From positions 1 through 38,372 of the forward strand of contig JAMDDE010000020.1 of the NCBI GenBank assembly GCA_023489235.1: 38,372 nucleotides of DNA. Reading direction: 5' to 3'. Every line of letters begins with the position of its first letter. Position 1 is the first letter of the stretch. This document shows, piece by piece, positions 1-9,258 of the stretch. This DNA comes from Actinomycetota bacterium (GTDB lineage: Bacteria; Actinomycetota; Acidimicrobiia; Acidimicrobiales; JAMDDE01). Under the pieces are notes generated by a model. The model was not told where the DNA came from and did no database searches. It saw only the letters and a list, made by a program, of their open reading frames with translations. Position numbers and translations under genes: made by a program.

Positions 1-292
1 TCATCCTGGGATTGGGACATCGCTACCCGAACCCCAAAATCTCGTCCCCAACGTATACCTAACAAGTTTTCCCTTGGACATTACCGGCCAAATATCACCG
101 TGTGAATCCTTGCATTCAGCCGATAACCCGCTGCAGAGATACCTACCACAAGACAGCGAGTACATCCATCCACAAGCAGTTCAACGCGGCGGTGTTCGAA
201 TAGCTAGACGTGAAAGATGGACGAGGACGCCACGAGGAGTGTCCTTTTCGAGGACATCTTCGATGTGACCGAGTTCGAATCCGGAACACGAG
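1..292. other. Unassigned stretch at the window edge
   Basis: I recognise no gene here. Open frames of 60-70 codons exist on both strands, but their translations are low in hydrophobic residues and rich in Arg, Ser and Pro, as expected of chance frames. A short perfect stem (TGTCCT, 5-nt loop, AGGACA) lies at 240-256. It could be part of a terminator for a gene outside the window, but no T-tract follows it on either strand. Confidence 0.4.
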
Positions 293-363
<71 letters not shown>

Positions 364-588
364 ATTAGGTGAGCTGCTAGGCAAGATTACACTAACTGCA
401 ACAATACCAGTAATGATACCGTTGATAGGGAGAGATGCAACATAGCACTTTGCTGAAGTTCATTTGAGGTTTATTCAGCAATTAGTGTTCTAACTAGCGC
501 TATGGAGGGGGGCAACTTGGTTCGTCTTTATGTGGACGTCATAAAAAATTATGATCGTTCAAGAGATAAAGGGATGTAGTGGGGAAGC
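364..588. promoter_or_regulatory. Divergent intergenic region between tRNA-Gly and ctaA
   Basis: This spacer separates a minus-strand tRNA from plus-strand ctaA and should hold both promoters. It is AT-rich, but I could not assign convincing -35 and -10 boxes. A G-rich stretch just before the ctaA ATG (around 578-586) can serve as the ribosome binding site. Confidence 0.35.
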
Positions 589-1620
589 ATGGGAAGTACC
601 AATCCACTAAGTAAGCCTGTGAGTAGTAGGTCGTTGCGAATTGTATCGTTAACAGCGGCTATAGTCACCTACCTGCTCATTATCCTGGGTAGTACTGTTC
701 GGGTAACCCATTCTGGAATGGGATGTCCTGGTTGGCCACTTTGTTATGGGCAGATAGGTCCAGTGGATCGCTTTCATTCAATCATGGAGCAATCTCATCG
801 TTACCTAGCCACAATAGTTACAATACTAGTGTTTATTACTGCTTGGATAGCATGGAAACAAGCTAGACGGATAAAAAGGGTACTCATACCTGCACTAATT
901 TCTGCTGGGGTAATCCTTCTCCAAGTCCTCCTGGGAGCAATTACCGTAATAACACACAACGCTCCAATTACTGTGGCTCTTCATCTAGCCACAGGAATGC
1001 TGGAATTAGGTATCGTAACCACAGTAGCGGTAAGCGCCTATATCGACCCTGATAATAAAAGAACAGAGGCTTTGGATTACTTGAACGATAAACACTATGG
1101 CAGTTTCAGGGCTTACGGGATATCTGCCGTGGTAGCCATCTTCATAATCATCATTTCTGGATCGATCGTGGTTGATGGAGGAGCAGAAAGATCTTGCCCC
1201 ACCTGGCCACTATGTAATTTCCGAGACACTACCACTCCCTTGGTGGTCATACAATTGGTCCATCGAGGGGTAGTATTACTCGGGAGTATGGTCGTACTCC
1301 TTGTAGTGATGCAAGCTTGGAGGCGGTGGACCTTACCCATGGTACGCCCACTGGCGCTCATAGTCTTGTGCATCCTGATGTCTCAAGTTACAGTTGGCGC
1401 CTTCGATGCTATCCTCAAAGCACCTGCATCTCTACAGGACATCCATTTGGCTTTAGCTAGCGCTCTTTGGGTTGCAGTAGTCTCTTTGGTAACCGTTGTC
1501 TGGAGCGCTTTTGTCGATCAACGAATCCAAAAAAGACAGCTCATCCTCGGCCATACTCCAGTTGCCCCACTTGCGCTGGATGACTCGCACTCATCCAAAA
1601 GCATGATCAAAGGTACATAG
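589..1620 (+). CDS. ctaA: Heme A synthase (CtaA/COX15 family)
   Basis: A polytopic membrane enzyme that oxidises the C8 methyl of heme O to a formyl group, giving heme A for aa3-type cytochrome oxidase. The 343-residue protein has about eight membrane helices in two pseudo-symmetric halves. All four heme-ligand histidines of the family are seen: H70 (in EQSHR, with the conserved Glu E67), H132 (ALHLATG), H225 (HRGVVL) and H286 (DIHLALA). Each half has an extracytoplasmic Cys pair, C46/C52 (CPGWPLC) and C203/C209 (CPTWPLC); two such pairs mark the Bacillus-type and actinobacterial class. The ATG is preceded by a G-rich site. The gene stands alone here, with no cox or ctaB neighbours. It implies an aerobic organism that uses heme A. 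Confidence 0.95.
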   Translation: MGSTNPLSKPVSSRSLRIVSLTAAIVTYLLIILGSTVRVTHSGMGCPGWPLCYGQIGPVDRFHSIMEQSHRYLATIVTILVFITAWIAWKQARRIKRVLIPALISAGVILLQVLLGAITVITHNAPITVALHLATGMLELGIVTTVAVSAYIDPDNKRTEALDYLNDKHYGSFRAYGISAVVAIFIIIISGSIVVDGGAERSCPTWPLCNFRDTTTPLVVIQLVHRGVVLLGSMVVLLVVMQAWRRWTLPMVRPLALIVLCILMSQVTVGAFDAILKAPASLQDIHLALASALWVAVVSLVTVVWSAFVDQRIQKRQLILGHTPVAPLALDDSHSSKSMIKGT

Positions 1621-2084
1621 TCTAATTGCTTACCCTACAGAGGAATAGCTCCTGATAGGCCATCAAACAAGGCACAATAAGGGGTTCCGACGCGAAATTA
1701 TGAGGGCAGTTGCAGTATTTCTGAGTAGTCAAGAAATAAAGTTACCTATTAGCGTAGAGGATCATGGAACAGTAATTGCGGCGGCTGAACCATCTAAGTT
1801 AAGTTCGGTCTGGATGGGAGAGGTAAACACTTGCGACGATTCAGACGATTCAATTGTAGGACTGAGAGGTGAACGACTCCTACAAAACTCACGGCGAAAA
1901 GCACCAAACTATGATGTGACAAGTCACAAAGCAGGAGAATATGGGCATTAGTTGATACGCATTAGTTGTGTGCTGAACAACAAGTAAACATATACAATAC
2001 TAACGCAGCTTATAAGCAGGATAGACTCACTAATAGAAAGTGAGCAATGTCATGGACAATGAGGAGAGATCCGAGGGAACAAAG
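1621..2084. other. Intergenic region, no convincing gene
   Basis: Between ctaA and the lipoprotein gene there is about 460 nt. An 83-codon frame at 1700-1951 shows no recognisable motif, signal peptide or good ribosome binding site, so I do not call it a gene. The last 50 nt include a GTG-initiated in-frame extension of the lipoprotein (from 2040), which I rejected in favour of the later ATG. The lipoprotein promoter presumably lies here, but I see no clear boxes. Confidence 0.4.
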
Positions 2085-2612
2085 ATGTCAAGGCTTTTTG
2101 GCATGATCAGCGCTGTACTCCTAACGAGTTTACTAGCCAGTGGGTGTAGTAGTAGCTCTACTACTACAAAACAACCCACCGAACCAAAGACCTCATCAGC
2201 AACCCAGCCAATAAAGGTAACCTCTACCACCCAACCATCAGATACGACCTCGTTCTGCACAGCACTAGCTCATTTTGGTGGAGAAATGTCGATGATATCG
2301 CAAAAAATTCCCACCGGCTCAACAATGCTAGCTGCAGTCGCAACTGGACGCAGCGAGCTTGCAACTATACAGACAGAAGCACCTAGCTCGATTCGACCTG
2401 AGGTAGAACAACTTGTCGCACTTTGGTCTCCCGCCCTCTCCGCTATGTCGGTATTTGCAAGCCAGCCAACCAAAGCCAATTTTTCAAAGATGGCATCTGT
2501 TCAGTTTAAAGCACTAAACTACTCCGATACAACCGGAGCTGGCATTATCAAATGGCAAATGTCCAACTGCGCTCATGCTCACCCATGGACTGCTACCTTA
2601 TCGGGCATGTAA
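2085..2612 (+). CDS. Small secreted lipoprotein of unknown function
   Basis: A 175-residue exported lipoprotein. I chose the ATG at 2085 because GAGGGA lies about 7 nt upstream and because it puts a standard type II signal peptide at the very start: Arg at position 3, a hydrophobic run, then lipobox LASGC with the lipidated Cys at residue 21. A Ser/Thr/Pro-rich linker of about 35 residues follows, then a globular part starting SDTTSFCTALAHFG and ending with a second Cys near SNCAHAH. The two remaining Cys could form a disulfide. I recognise no domain. A degraded paralogous fragment lies at 13168-13285 in the same orientation, beyond the amine operon. Function is unknown; ligand binding or a surface role would be guesswork. 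Confidence 0.8.
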   Translation: MSRLFGMISAVLLTSLLASGCSSSSTTTKQPTEPKTSSATQPIKVTSTTQPSDTTSFCTALAHFGGEMSMISQKIPTGSTMLAAVATGRSELATIQTEAPSSIRPEVEQLVALWSPALSAMSVFASQPTKANFSKMASVQFKALNYSDTTGAGIIKWQMSNCAHAHPWTATLSGM

Positions 2613-2632
2613 GAAAGCTACCTTGCTCTTAA

Positions 2633-2649
2633 CTCTGGCAATTCCAGAG
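2633..2649. terminator. Weak hairpin between convergent genes
   Basis: A 6-bp perfect stem (CTCTGG, 5-nt loop, CCAGAG) lies 20 nt after the lipoprotein stop, in an AT-rich 163-nt spacer between convergent genes. No clear run of T follows on either strand, so it is only a candidate terminator. Confidence 0.3.
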
Positions 2650-2775
2650 AAAATATATGAGACGGTTAGCAGCTTCATTATCTTTGTATTGTTAAACAAT
2701 CTATGACCTAGCTATTACATGTTATATATAACTATGCACGAATTATTTCTTACCAGCTATCCTAAGATATTCTAC

Positions 2776-4221
2776 CTATAACAAACTTGTCCATATGCCT
2801 TTTATATCTGTGTAAGAAAGAATTGCCTCCCAGCCCATCTCTCGTCCTATACCAGATGCCTTCATCCCGCCCCAAGGTGCAGCTGCATCCAAGAAGGGAG
2901 GGAGATTTATCCACACAGTACCCGCCTTTATTTGATTAGCTAAACGATTAGCCGTAGCTATGTCACGAGACCAAATCACCGCTGCTAACCCATATTCAGT
3001 ATCATTTGCCCGATTAGCGAGTTCTTCAGGGTCATCATATGGAATCACACTAAGCACAGGACCAAATATCTCTTCTCTTGCAATAGTCATAGAATCATTT
3101 ACACCAGTAAACACAGTAGGCTTATAGAAAAATCCGTTTGCTAATCTTTCATCATCAGGTCTTGACCCCCCAGTAATCAAAGATGCCCCTTCATCTTTGC
3201 CTAATTTTACATAATTATCAACACGTTCAAGATGTTCTTGAGAAACCAATGGACCAAGATGAGTTTCGGGATCAAGTCCGTTACCTAGTTGCATACTACT
3301 AGCAACAACTGCCATTTTCTCTGCAAATTCGTCTGCACGTTTACGATCAACATAGAAGCGTGTGTATGCTGCACATACCTGTCCGCAATTGAGCAAACCC
3401 CCCATAAGGTTTCCCTCTAAAATAGAATCTATATCTACTTCTGGAGTTACTATACTAGGAGCTTTACCACCTAGCTCAAGTGAAACACGAGCTAGACGTT
3501 TACCGGCTTCTGAGGCAATTTCTCGTCCAACCTCTGTAGAACCAGTAAAGGATATCTTCGCAACCAAAGGGTGTCGGGTTATTGCTCGACCAACTGATGG
3601 ACCTCCCGTAACTACATTGACTACTCCCTTAGGTACTCCGGCTTCAACGCACAGATCAGCAAGACGAAGTGTAGAAAGTGAGGCTTGTTCCGGCGGTTTC
3701 AATACGACCGTATTGCCAGTAACTAAAGCTGGCGCCAACTTCCATGAGGCAATCATAAATGGAAAATTCCATGGAGTTATAAGGCCGCATACTCCAAGTG
3801 GTTCTCGACGGTTGCGATAATCTACTCCCGGCATAGAGAGCGGTACAGTTGTGCCATGGATTTTCGTAGCCCAACCAGCATAATAACGAAAATGCTCAAT
3901 TGCATTTGGAATAGATATTGCCCTACTAATGCCAAGAGGCTGGCCCTGATCTTCAGTCTCCAATCTAGCTAGCTCCTCGGCGTTCTCTTCTATAAGGTCA
4001 GCAATCCTCCACAGCAGTCTTCCTCGCTCTGCAGGAAGCATACTAGCCCATGCAGGAGATTCAAATGCTACTGCTGCAGCACGAACAGCTGAATCAACAT
4101 CTGAATCTGTAGCCTCAGGTATGGTAGCTAATAGCTCTCCAGTGGCAGGATTTATAGAGTTAAAAGTCTCTCCATCTGATGACTCAGTCCACTCGCCATC
4201 TATCAACATCTTTACAGACAT
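2776..4221 (-). CDS. NAD(P)-dependent aldehyde dehydrogenase
   Basis: Oxidises an aldehyde to the acid with NAD(P)+. The 481-residue length is standard for the superfamily. Catalytic features are all present: N152 in TPWNFP (oxyanion hole), FTGST around 225-229 (cofactor loop), E249 in LELGGK (general base) and nucleophile C283 in CGQVCAA. The ATG has a strong AGGAGGGG site. It follows the FAD oxidoreductase gene on the same strand after a 163-nt AT-rich gap, so it may be read through or have its own promoter. In context it resembles PuuC of the gamma-glutamyl-putrescine pathway: the oxidase makes an aldehyde from a gamma-glutamylated amine and this enzyme removes it. Betaine aldehyde or another small aldehyde is an equally plausible substrate from sequence alone. 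Confidence 0.9.
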   Translation of the reverse strand: MSVKMLIDGEWTESSDGETFNSINPATGELLATIPEATDSDVDSAVRAAAVAFESPAWASMLPAERGRLLWRIADLIEENAEELARLETEDQGQPLGISRAISIPNAIEHFRYYAGWATKIHGTTVPLSMPGVDYRNRREPLGVCGLITPWNFPFMIASWKLAPALVTGNTVVLKPPEQASLSTLRLADLCVEAGVPKGVVNVVTGGPSVGRAITRHPLVAKISFTGSTEVGREIASEAGKRLARVSLELGGKAPSIVTPEVDIDSILEGNLMGGLLNCGQVCAAYTRFYVDRKRADEFAEKMAVVASSMQLGNGLDPETHLGPLVSQEHLERVDNYVKLGKDEGASLITGGSRPDDERLANGFFYKPTVFTGVNDSMTIAREEIFGPVLSVIPYDDPEELANRANDTEYGLAAVIWSRDIATANRLANQIKAGTVWINLPPFLDAAAPWGGMKASGIGREMGWEAILSYTDIKGIWTSLL

Positions 4222-4384
4222 TATTCCCCTCCTATAATAATTGATAAGTTACATACTTATACCTGTTAATGGCTAAAATATTCTTATGCTGTTTAATAAA
4301 TAATTCTTATATATAAGGATTAACTAATGTTAAAGATTAACTATACAACACAATGGTTAAATATCTTGTAAAGAATCTTCTATA
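4222..4384 (-). promoter_or_regulatory. AT-rich gap between oxidoreductase and aldehyde dehydrogenase genes
   Basis: This 163-nt spacer is the longest gap in the operon and is markedly AT-rich. It holds a 12-bp palindrome CTTATATATAAG at 4306-4317 and a strong Shine-Dalgarno next to the downstream start. It may carry a second promoter for the aldehyde dehydrogenase gene; that is inference. Confidence 0.35.
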
Positions 4385-5692
4385 CTAAAGCAGATGATGT
4401 GGATTTTTTACTGTACCATCTTGGAAACGTTCAATCCGAAAAGCACTAAGATCAAAGTGGCTTTCTCCGTGAATCACTAGGTTGGCAACCACGTCTCCAA
4501 TGGCAGGGGCAATACCAAAACCGTGACCACTCATTCCAGTGGCTATCACCAACCCAGTAGGGCGAGCACTTGTATCTATGACTGGCAGGGCGTCGGGTGT
4601 TCCATCTATGGTACCTGTCCAGGCCAGAGTAACATCCCAATCAAAGTTAGGAAAGTAACTTCTTATTACCCTTATTGAATTTTCTATATCCTCATAATTA
4701 GGTGCGTAATCATTATTACGTTGCTCTCCCCTAAAAACCTGCAATAACTCATAAGGATGAATCCTTAGGTACTCACGGTTCTTCCAATACATAGATGCTG
4801 AGTGCCGAAAATGGGTAACCGACATGAGGGATCGAATAGTTCCTGCATCTATCTTCACATCCCCTCGACCACCAGTAGATAGCACAACATTCCCAGAGCG
4901 GGCTTGTCTAAAACCAATCTCCCCTGTCCATACACAAGCTTGGGTGAAACTTGGCACAACCGTGGTCAAAGCAACAGTCTGACGGACAAACTGAACAGGA
5001 AGATCCACCCCAACACCTTTCAGTAAGGCTCCCGAACCTACTCCTGCAGCAACTACTACAATAGGGGTAGCTAGGAAAGTATCCTTTGACTGAACCCCCA
5101 CTACTCGACCTGCTGCGGTCACAATGGCATCTACAGGAAAGTCCTCGTATACCTCTACTCCCAAGTTGCGTAGCCGACGAAGGTATGCTGCTACTACTTT
5201 AATTGGGTTGGCCTGACCATCACTGGGAGTCACGATCCCCATCAAGTACTTACCTTGAAAACCAGGAATTATCTGGTCTATTTCCGCAGGAGAAGCAATC
5301 TTGCTATCCAACCCAAACGATCTAGCCATGTCTATCCAGCGTCTATACTCTTCAGCACGCTGTGGACTATTCGTCAAACGAAGATTCCCTCCTTGAAGCC
5401 ACTCGATATCAAAATCCAACTTCTTTTCAAGTTCACGCCACTTCCTATTGGCTTCGATCATCAACGGAAGCTCCTCTGGTGCTCTACCTTGTTGGCGAAC
5501 GAATCCCCAGTTCCGCATGGACTGCGCCGAACCTACCTTATTGCCCTCAACAAGAACTACCAGCATTCCTCGAGAAGCCAACTCGAAAGCAGTGGAAAGA
5601 CCGATTACCCCGCCTCCTATGACCACTGCATCTGCTTTGCTGACTGAAGACTCCGAAGATAACCGTCTCAGCACAGGATTGGAATCAGCCAT
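4385..5692 (-). CDS. DAO-family FAD-dependent oxidoreductase (PuuB/MSOX-like)
   Basis: A 435-residue flavoprotein of the D-amino-acid/glycine/sarcosine oxidase superfamily, which oxidises C-N bonds of amino acids and N-substituted amines. The dinucleotide-binding motif GGGVIGLSTAFELA lies near residues 26-39, followed by an acidic beta-2 end at VLVEG. The C-terminal flavin motif GMSGHGFGIAPAIGD is intact. The ATG overlaps the end of the glutamine-synthetase-like gene by 8 nt, so the two are probably translationally coupled. In the Puu pathway the equivalent enzyme oxidises gamma-glutamyl-putrescine; in the N-methylglutamate pathway a heterotetrameric relative oxidises N-methylglutamate. Only one subunit is present here. 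The likely substrate is the product of one of the adjacent ligases or synthases, but this is inferred from context. Confidence 0.85.
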   Translation of the reverse strand: MADSNPVLRRLSSESSVSKADAVVIGGGVIGLSTAFELASRGMLVVLVEGNKVGSAQSMRNWGFVRQQGRAPEELPLMIEANRKWRELEKKLDFDIEWLQGGNLRLTNSPQRAEEYRRWIDMARSFGLDSKIASPAEIDQIIPGFQGKYLMGIVTPSDGQANPIKVVAAYLRRLRNLGVEVYEDFPVDAIVTAAGRVVGVQSKDTFLATPIVVVAAGVGSGALLKGVGVDLPVQFVRQTVALTTVVPSFTQACVWTGEIGFRQARSGNVVLSTGGRGDVKIDAGTIRSLMSVTHFRHSASMYWKNREYLRIHPYELLQVFRGEQRNNDYAPNYEDIENSIRVIRSYFPNFDWDVTLAWTGTIDGTPDALPVIDTSARPTGLVIATGMSGHGFGIAPAIGDVVANLVIHGESHFDLSAFRIERFQDGTVKNPHHLL

Positions 5693-6998
5693 CCAGATAA
5701 CGATCTCTCTCCCAATCAGTGACTACTGATCCCCAAAGAGACAGCTCCCGATAACCCAGGGATACAAAGACTTCGAGAAACTCACCTAGTAATTTTTTAG
5801 CAAATTCATCATTGCTTATGTCCTTTAGAGCCGACTCCAAACTAGTTGGTAAAGACAAGAGTTCTTTACGCTTATAGGCATCTCCATCAATCCGAGTAGG
5901 AGGCCGCATTCGTTCTTTTATACCATCCAATCCAGCAGCTACACACGCTGCAATCAATAAATAGGGATTAGCGTCGGCAGCACCTCCCCTCCACTCCAGT
6001 CGATTAGCTTTCCCATGGCCATAAATAGCGCGAACTGCAACAGTCCTGTTATCTATCCCCCAACAAATTGAGGTGGGGGCAAAGCTGTGATCGTCTACTC
6101 GTTTGTAAGCGTTTACAGTTGGGGCTCCTAAGGTAGCAATAATAGGAGCATGCTCAAGGAGTCCTGCTAAATAATATCCCATTAAATCTTCATCCAGCCC
6201 CTCAAGATGAGAGGTAGAGAATGCATTGATACCTTGAGTATCATTCAATGATTGATGCACATGAAATCCTGAACCTGAGTAACCAGAAAATGGTTTAGCC
6301 ATAAATGTTGCCTTATATCCAAACTCATGAGCTATTTCCTTGACAGCCATCTTGAAACGTATGCTATTATCAGCAGCTTCTAGCGCATTTGAATAATGAA
6401 TATTCACCTCTACCTGAGCAGGACCATACTCTGTATTACAGGCCTCGATTACTACTCCCATCTCCTCTAGGGAACTACGGATCTTCCTAAGAACTGGCTC
6501 CAAGAGAGCCCCTCTTTCCATGCTGTAGCATTCAAGTGCTTCATAAAGAGGAGCACCAGACGAGTCAAGCAAATAAAACTCTAATTCTGGACCTATAATA
6601 CTTTCATAGCCTATCCGTAAAGCCTCATCTGCTACTTTCTTGCATATGTGACGAGTACTAACTGCAACATATTCACCATTCCTTTCTCGACAGTCGCAAA
6701 TAACCGAGGCCGCACCTACGCGCCAAGGTATTATACGAAATGTTGCAAGATCTGGAACAGCGATCATATCAGGATAGCCAGTATCAAAATTTGTGTACCC
6801 AATGTTCTGGATAACATCGCACTGCCGCCCCCAGACAAGTGCAGCATTGGCAAGCTCAAAACCCTTGTACGCCGTCTCCAGAAAATGTGTTGTCGGTATC
6901 CTTTTCCCTCTAGGAACTCCTTGAGCATCTGGGAAAAAACACTCTATGGTGTGTATTTCGCGTTCCTTGCAAATTGCTGCTATTTCATCTAGCTCCAC
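5685..6998 (-). CDS. Glutamine-synthetase-family gamma-glutamyl-amide ligase (GMAS/PuuA/GlnT-like)
   Basis: An ATP-dependent ligase of the glutamine synthetase fold that joins glutamate to ammonia or an amine. I chose the GTG at 6998 because GGGGAGGAGA sits at ideal distance and the protein then has 437 residues, the usual size of gamma-glutamylmethylamide and gamma-glutamylputrescine synthetases; the frame stays open for 60 more codons upstream. Visible motifs are the beta-grasp start (residues 1-90), metal-binding E138/E140 in GPELEFY, EYGPAQVEVN (190-199), the ATP/metal His in GSGFHVHQS (243-250), and a late NRLEWRGGAADANPYL that binds glutamate and ATP. No adenylylation-type C-terminus is seen. 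Its neighbours (amine-type oxidoreductase, aldehyde dehydrogenase, permease) argue for an amine substrate rather than ammonia assimilation. Confidence 0.85.
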   Translation of the reverse strand: MELDEIAAICKEREIHTIECFFPDAQGVPRGKRIPTTHFLETAYKGFELANAALVWGRQCDVIQNIGYTNFDTGYPDMIAVPDLATFRIIPWRVGAASVICDCRERNGEYVAVSTRHICKKVADEALRIGYESIIGPELEFYLLDSSGAPLYEALECYSMERGALLEPVLRKIRSSLEEMGVVIEACNTEYGPAQVEVNIHYSNALEAADNSIRFKMAVKEIAHEFGYKATFMAKPFSGYSGSGFHVHQSLNDTQGINAFSTSHLEGLDEDLMGYYLAGLLEHAPIIATLGAPTVNAYKRVDDHSFAPTSICWGIDNRTVAVRAIYGHGKANRLEWRGGAADANPYLLIAACVAAGLDGIKERMRPPTRIDGDAYKRKELLSLPTSLESALKDISNDEFAKKLLGEFLEVFVSLGYRELSLWGSVVTDWERDRYLDG

Positions 6999-7147
6999 TG
7001 CTCTCCTCCCCTGAATGCTTACTCGCAGTACGACTCGGCAAGGTCTATCATGAAAATTCCCCATACTTTCCTGGCTGGTCATCGAAATGGGAACAACAAA
7101 GCTGCCACTCTCGAAGAGCAATAACCTAAGTTCCTCAAATACCTCGA

Positions 7148-8512
7148 TCAGATACCTCTGACCCTGCCAGGAATCCAATCGGTTCCAGCCAATGGAACAC
7201 CAGCCATAGCTGCTGCCTCGATAGTGAGAGCACGCAAATCTTCACTCTCGAGATTATGAACATTGCTCTTGCCACACGCCTTGGCAAGAAGGGTCATCTC
7301 CATGACCATTGCATTTAGAAAATTTTCCACTCGCTCTGCTGCAGCTTCCACCTCTAGCCTCTCCACAAGCTCAGGTTCCTGAGTGGTTATACCAACTGGA
7401 CACATACCCGTATGACAGTGGTGACAGAAACCAGGGGCAGTACCAAGCCTGTCGTAGTCTTCTAGGTAGATCGGAGCATTGCAGTTGAGGGCGATCAATG
7501 CCGCAGTGCCAATAGCCACGGCATCGGCACCTAGAGCCAAGGCTTTGGCAGCATCTGCGCCATTCTTTATGCCTCCCGACACGACAAGATTGACCACTCC
7601 ATACAGACCCATATCCTCCAGCGCTTGACGTGCCTGAGACACAGCGGCAATAGTCGGTATACCCGTATGATCAAGGAGTAACTCCGGTGAGGCTCCTGTA
7701 GCACCCTCCATACCATCTATTACAATTACGTCTGCACCAGCCTTAGCAGCTATCATTACGTCTTCGCGGACTCTACATGCAGGCATCTTGACAAAGATAG
7801 GAACTTGATTATCTGTAGCTATACGAAGCTCTTCAAGCTTAACCTCCATATCATCTGCTCCCAGAAAGTCTGGGTGCCTTACTGCAGAACGTTGATCAAT
7901 TCCCTTGGGTAGAGTGCGCATATCGGCAACGCGATCAGCCACCTTTGCACCTGGTAAGAGTCCACCAGTCCCTGGTTTGGCACCTTGTCCCATTGCTACC
8001 TCAATTGCATCTGCCTGACGAAGGTGCTCCAAATCAAGTAGATAGCGCGATGGGGTCATTTGATATACCAAGAGGGTCGACTCTTCACGCTCCTCGGTCA
8101 GCATCCCCCCTTCTCCCGTACAAGTGCAAGTGCCCACCGATGACGCTGCTCGTCCTAGAGCGGCTTTGGCATTCCAAGAAAGTGCCCCAAAGGACATCGA
8201 GGTGATATACACAGGGATCGACAGATCGAGTGGCCTAACGCATCCGTGTCGTCTCCCCAAGACTGTTCTTGTCTCACAGTTTTCTCGATAACCTTCAAGT
8301 GGCATCCTAGTCATAGCTGCAGGTAAAAATACAAGATCATCCAATCGTGGTAACTGGCGATGCAAGGAGAAACCGCTTATCCTATATCGACCAAGATCTG
8401 CTTTGGCTTGGATCTCCTCTATGACGTAGCGATCCCAAATTGGGCTTTCTCGCATTCCCCCACCATTACGTCCAGGGAGATCCCCACTTCCTGCTCGCTC
8501 AGCTCCACTCAT
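7148..8512 (-). CDS. Glutamate-synthase-like FMN/Fe-S domain protein (MgsC/GlxD-like)
   Basis: A stand-alone version of the FMN-binding central domain of glutamate synthase, 454 residues. The ATG at 8512 overlaps the previous stop as ATGA and has GGAGGAG directly upstream. The FMN barrel is recognisable from ITSMSFGALSWNAK (103-116), EVAMGQGAKPGTGG (171-184), VIVIDGMEGATGASP (262-276) and the glycine-rich VVSGGIKNGADAAKALALGA (310-329). A cysteine cluster at C363, C366 and C371 (CHHCHTGMC) fits the [3Fe-4S] site of the family. In N-methylglutamate synthase the equivalent subunit adds an amine to 2-oxoglutarate and reduces the imine. It forms a unit with the two upstream genes. Confidence 0.9.
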   Translation of the reverse strand: MSGAERAGSGDLPGRNGGGMRESPIWDRYVIEEIQAKADLGRYRISGFSLHRQLPRLDDLVFLPAAMTRMPLEGYRENCETRTVLGRRHGCVRPLDLSIPVYITSMSFGALSWNAKAALGRAASSVGTCTCTGEGGMLTEEREESTLLVYQMTPSRYLLDLEHLRQADAIEVAMGQGAKPGTGGLLPGAKVADRVADMRTLPKGIDQRSAVRHPDFLGADDMEVKLEELRIATDNQVPIFVKMPACRVREDVMIAAKAGADVIVIDGMEGATGASPELLLDHTGIPTIAAVSQARQALEDMGLYGVVNLVVSGGIKNGADAAKALALGADAVAIGTAALIALNCNAPIYLEDYDRLGTAPGFCHHCHTGMCPVGITTQEPELVERLEVEAAAERVENFLNAMVMEMTLLAKACGKSNVHNLESEDLRALTIEAAAMAGVPLAGTDWIPGRVRGI

Positions 8513-9258
8513 ATGCTCCTCCAAATCCGTCCTTCATGCTTATCGAAGTACCACAGCCGCCCCTCCGCTTCGATCTTTCGGATAGGCTCTTGTGGCCATG
8601 GCAAACCCAATTGCTCGAAGTCTTTGCTAAGCTCTCGCAGGTCGGCTTCATCAAGTTCGCGTTCGAGGGCATCTGCACCAAGACTTGCCACTGGGCCAGC
8701 AACAAATATCCGACCTTCATACATAGAGGCACCCAGGGCATCACCAGCTCCACCCAGGGCAACAAGCTTGCCCCGATGCGCCATGAACCCTGACATAAAA
8801 CCAACCGATCCGATTACGAATATGTCTCCGCCTTTCATGGCTATGCCAGTACGAGGACCACCATCACCCTCGATGATGATCGTTCCTCCGCGCATACCGG
8901 CTCCAGCTGCCCAGGCAGTAGAACCCTTGACAACAATTCGCCCCGATGCCATTGCCTCTCCGAGTCCCCACCCTGCATTACCATGGACAACAATGTTCGC
9001 ACCGGCATTGAAACCACCGCAGTAATACCCTACGCTCCCCAGGAAATGAATCTCACATGAAGATGACTCGAGCCCAATCCCAAGGTTGTGACGTGCACGA
9101 GGATTGTGCACTACTACATAAGAATGAAACTGAGAAAGATTGCGTAACTGACGATTCAGCTCTTGGGCGTCTAGACCTTCAGCATCAATATGAACAGCAT
9201 CGGGCATAATCTCAGGTAATTGAGTTTCTGTAGAGGTATCGTTAGGCACTGTAAGCAC
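8509..9258 (-). CDS. GXGXG beta-helix protein, glutamate synthase C-terminal domain homologue (MgsB/GlxC-like)
   Basis: A 249-residue protein that corresponds to the C-terminal GXGXG domain of glutamate synthase, here encoded separately. Regular Gly repeats spaced about 19-20 residues run from roughly residue 70 to 180 (GSVGYYCGGFNAGA, GNAGWGLGEAMASG, GSVGFMSGFMAHRG), building a right-handed beta-helix that structurally bridges the amidotransferase and synthase parts. The start is a GTG that overlaps the upstream amidotransferase gene by 17 nt, and the stop overlaps the downstream ATG, so the three are tightly coupled. It has no catalytic residues of its own. Confidence 0.9.
   Translation of the reverse strand: MLTVPNDTSTETQLPEIMPDAVHIDAEGLDAQELNRQLRNLSQFHSYVVVHNPRARHNLGIGLESSSCEIHFLGSVGYYCGGFNAGANIVVHGNAGWGLGEAMASGRIVVKGSTAWAAGAGMRGGTIIIEGDGGPRTGIAMKGGDIFVIGSVGFMSGFMAHRGKLVALGGAGDALGASMYEGRIFVAGPVASLGADALERELDEADLRELSKDFEQLGLPWPQEPIRKIEAEGRLWYFDKHEGRIWRSI

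Noticed and set aside
265-290. GAGTTCGAATCC resembling a tRNA T-loop
   Set aside because: The flanking bases do not pair as a T stem and no acceptor, D or anticodon arms are found around it.
1700-1951. 83-codon plus-strand frame between ctaA and the lipoprotein gene
   Set aside because: No recognisable motif, no signal peptide, poor ribosome binding site; within the length expected by chance.
5255-5729. Several plus-strand frames of 86-130 codons inside the FAD oxidoreductase gene
   Set aside because: They lie opposite a clearly conserved gene and their translations show no family features.
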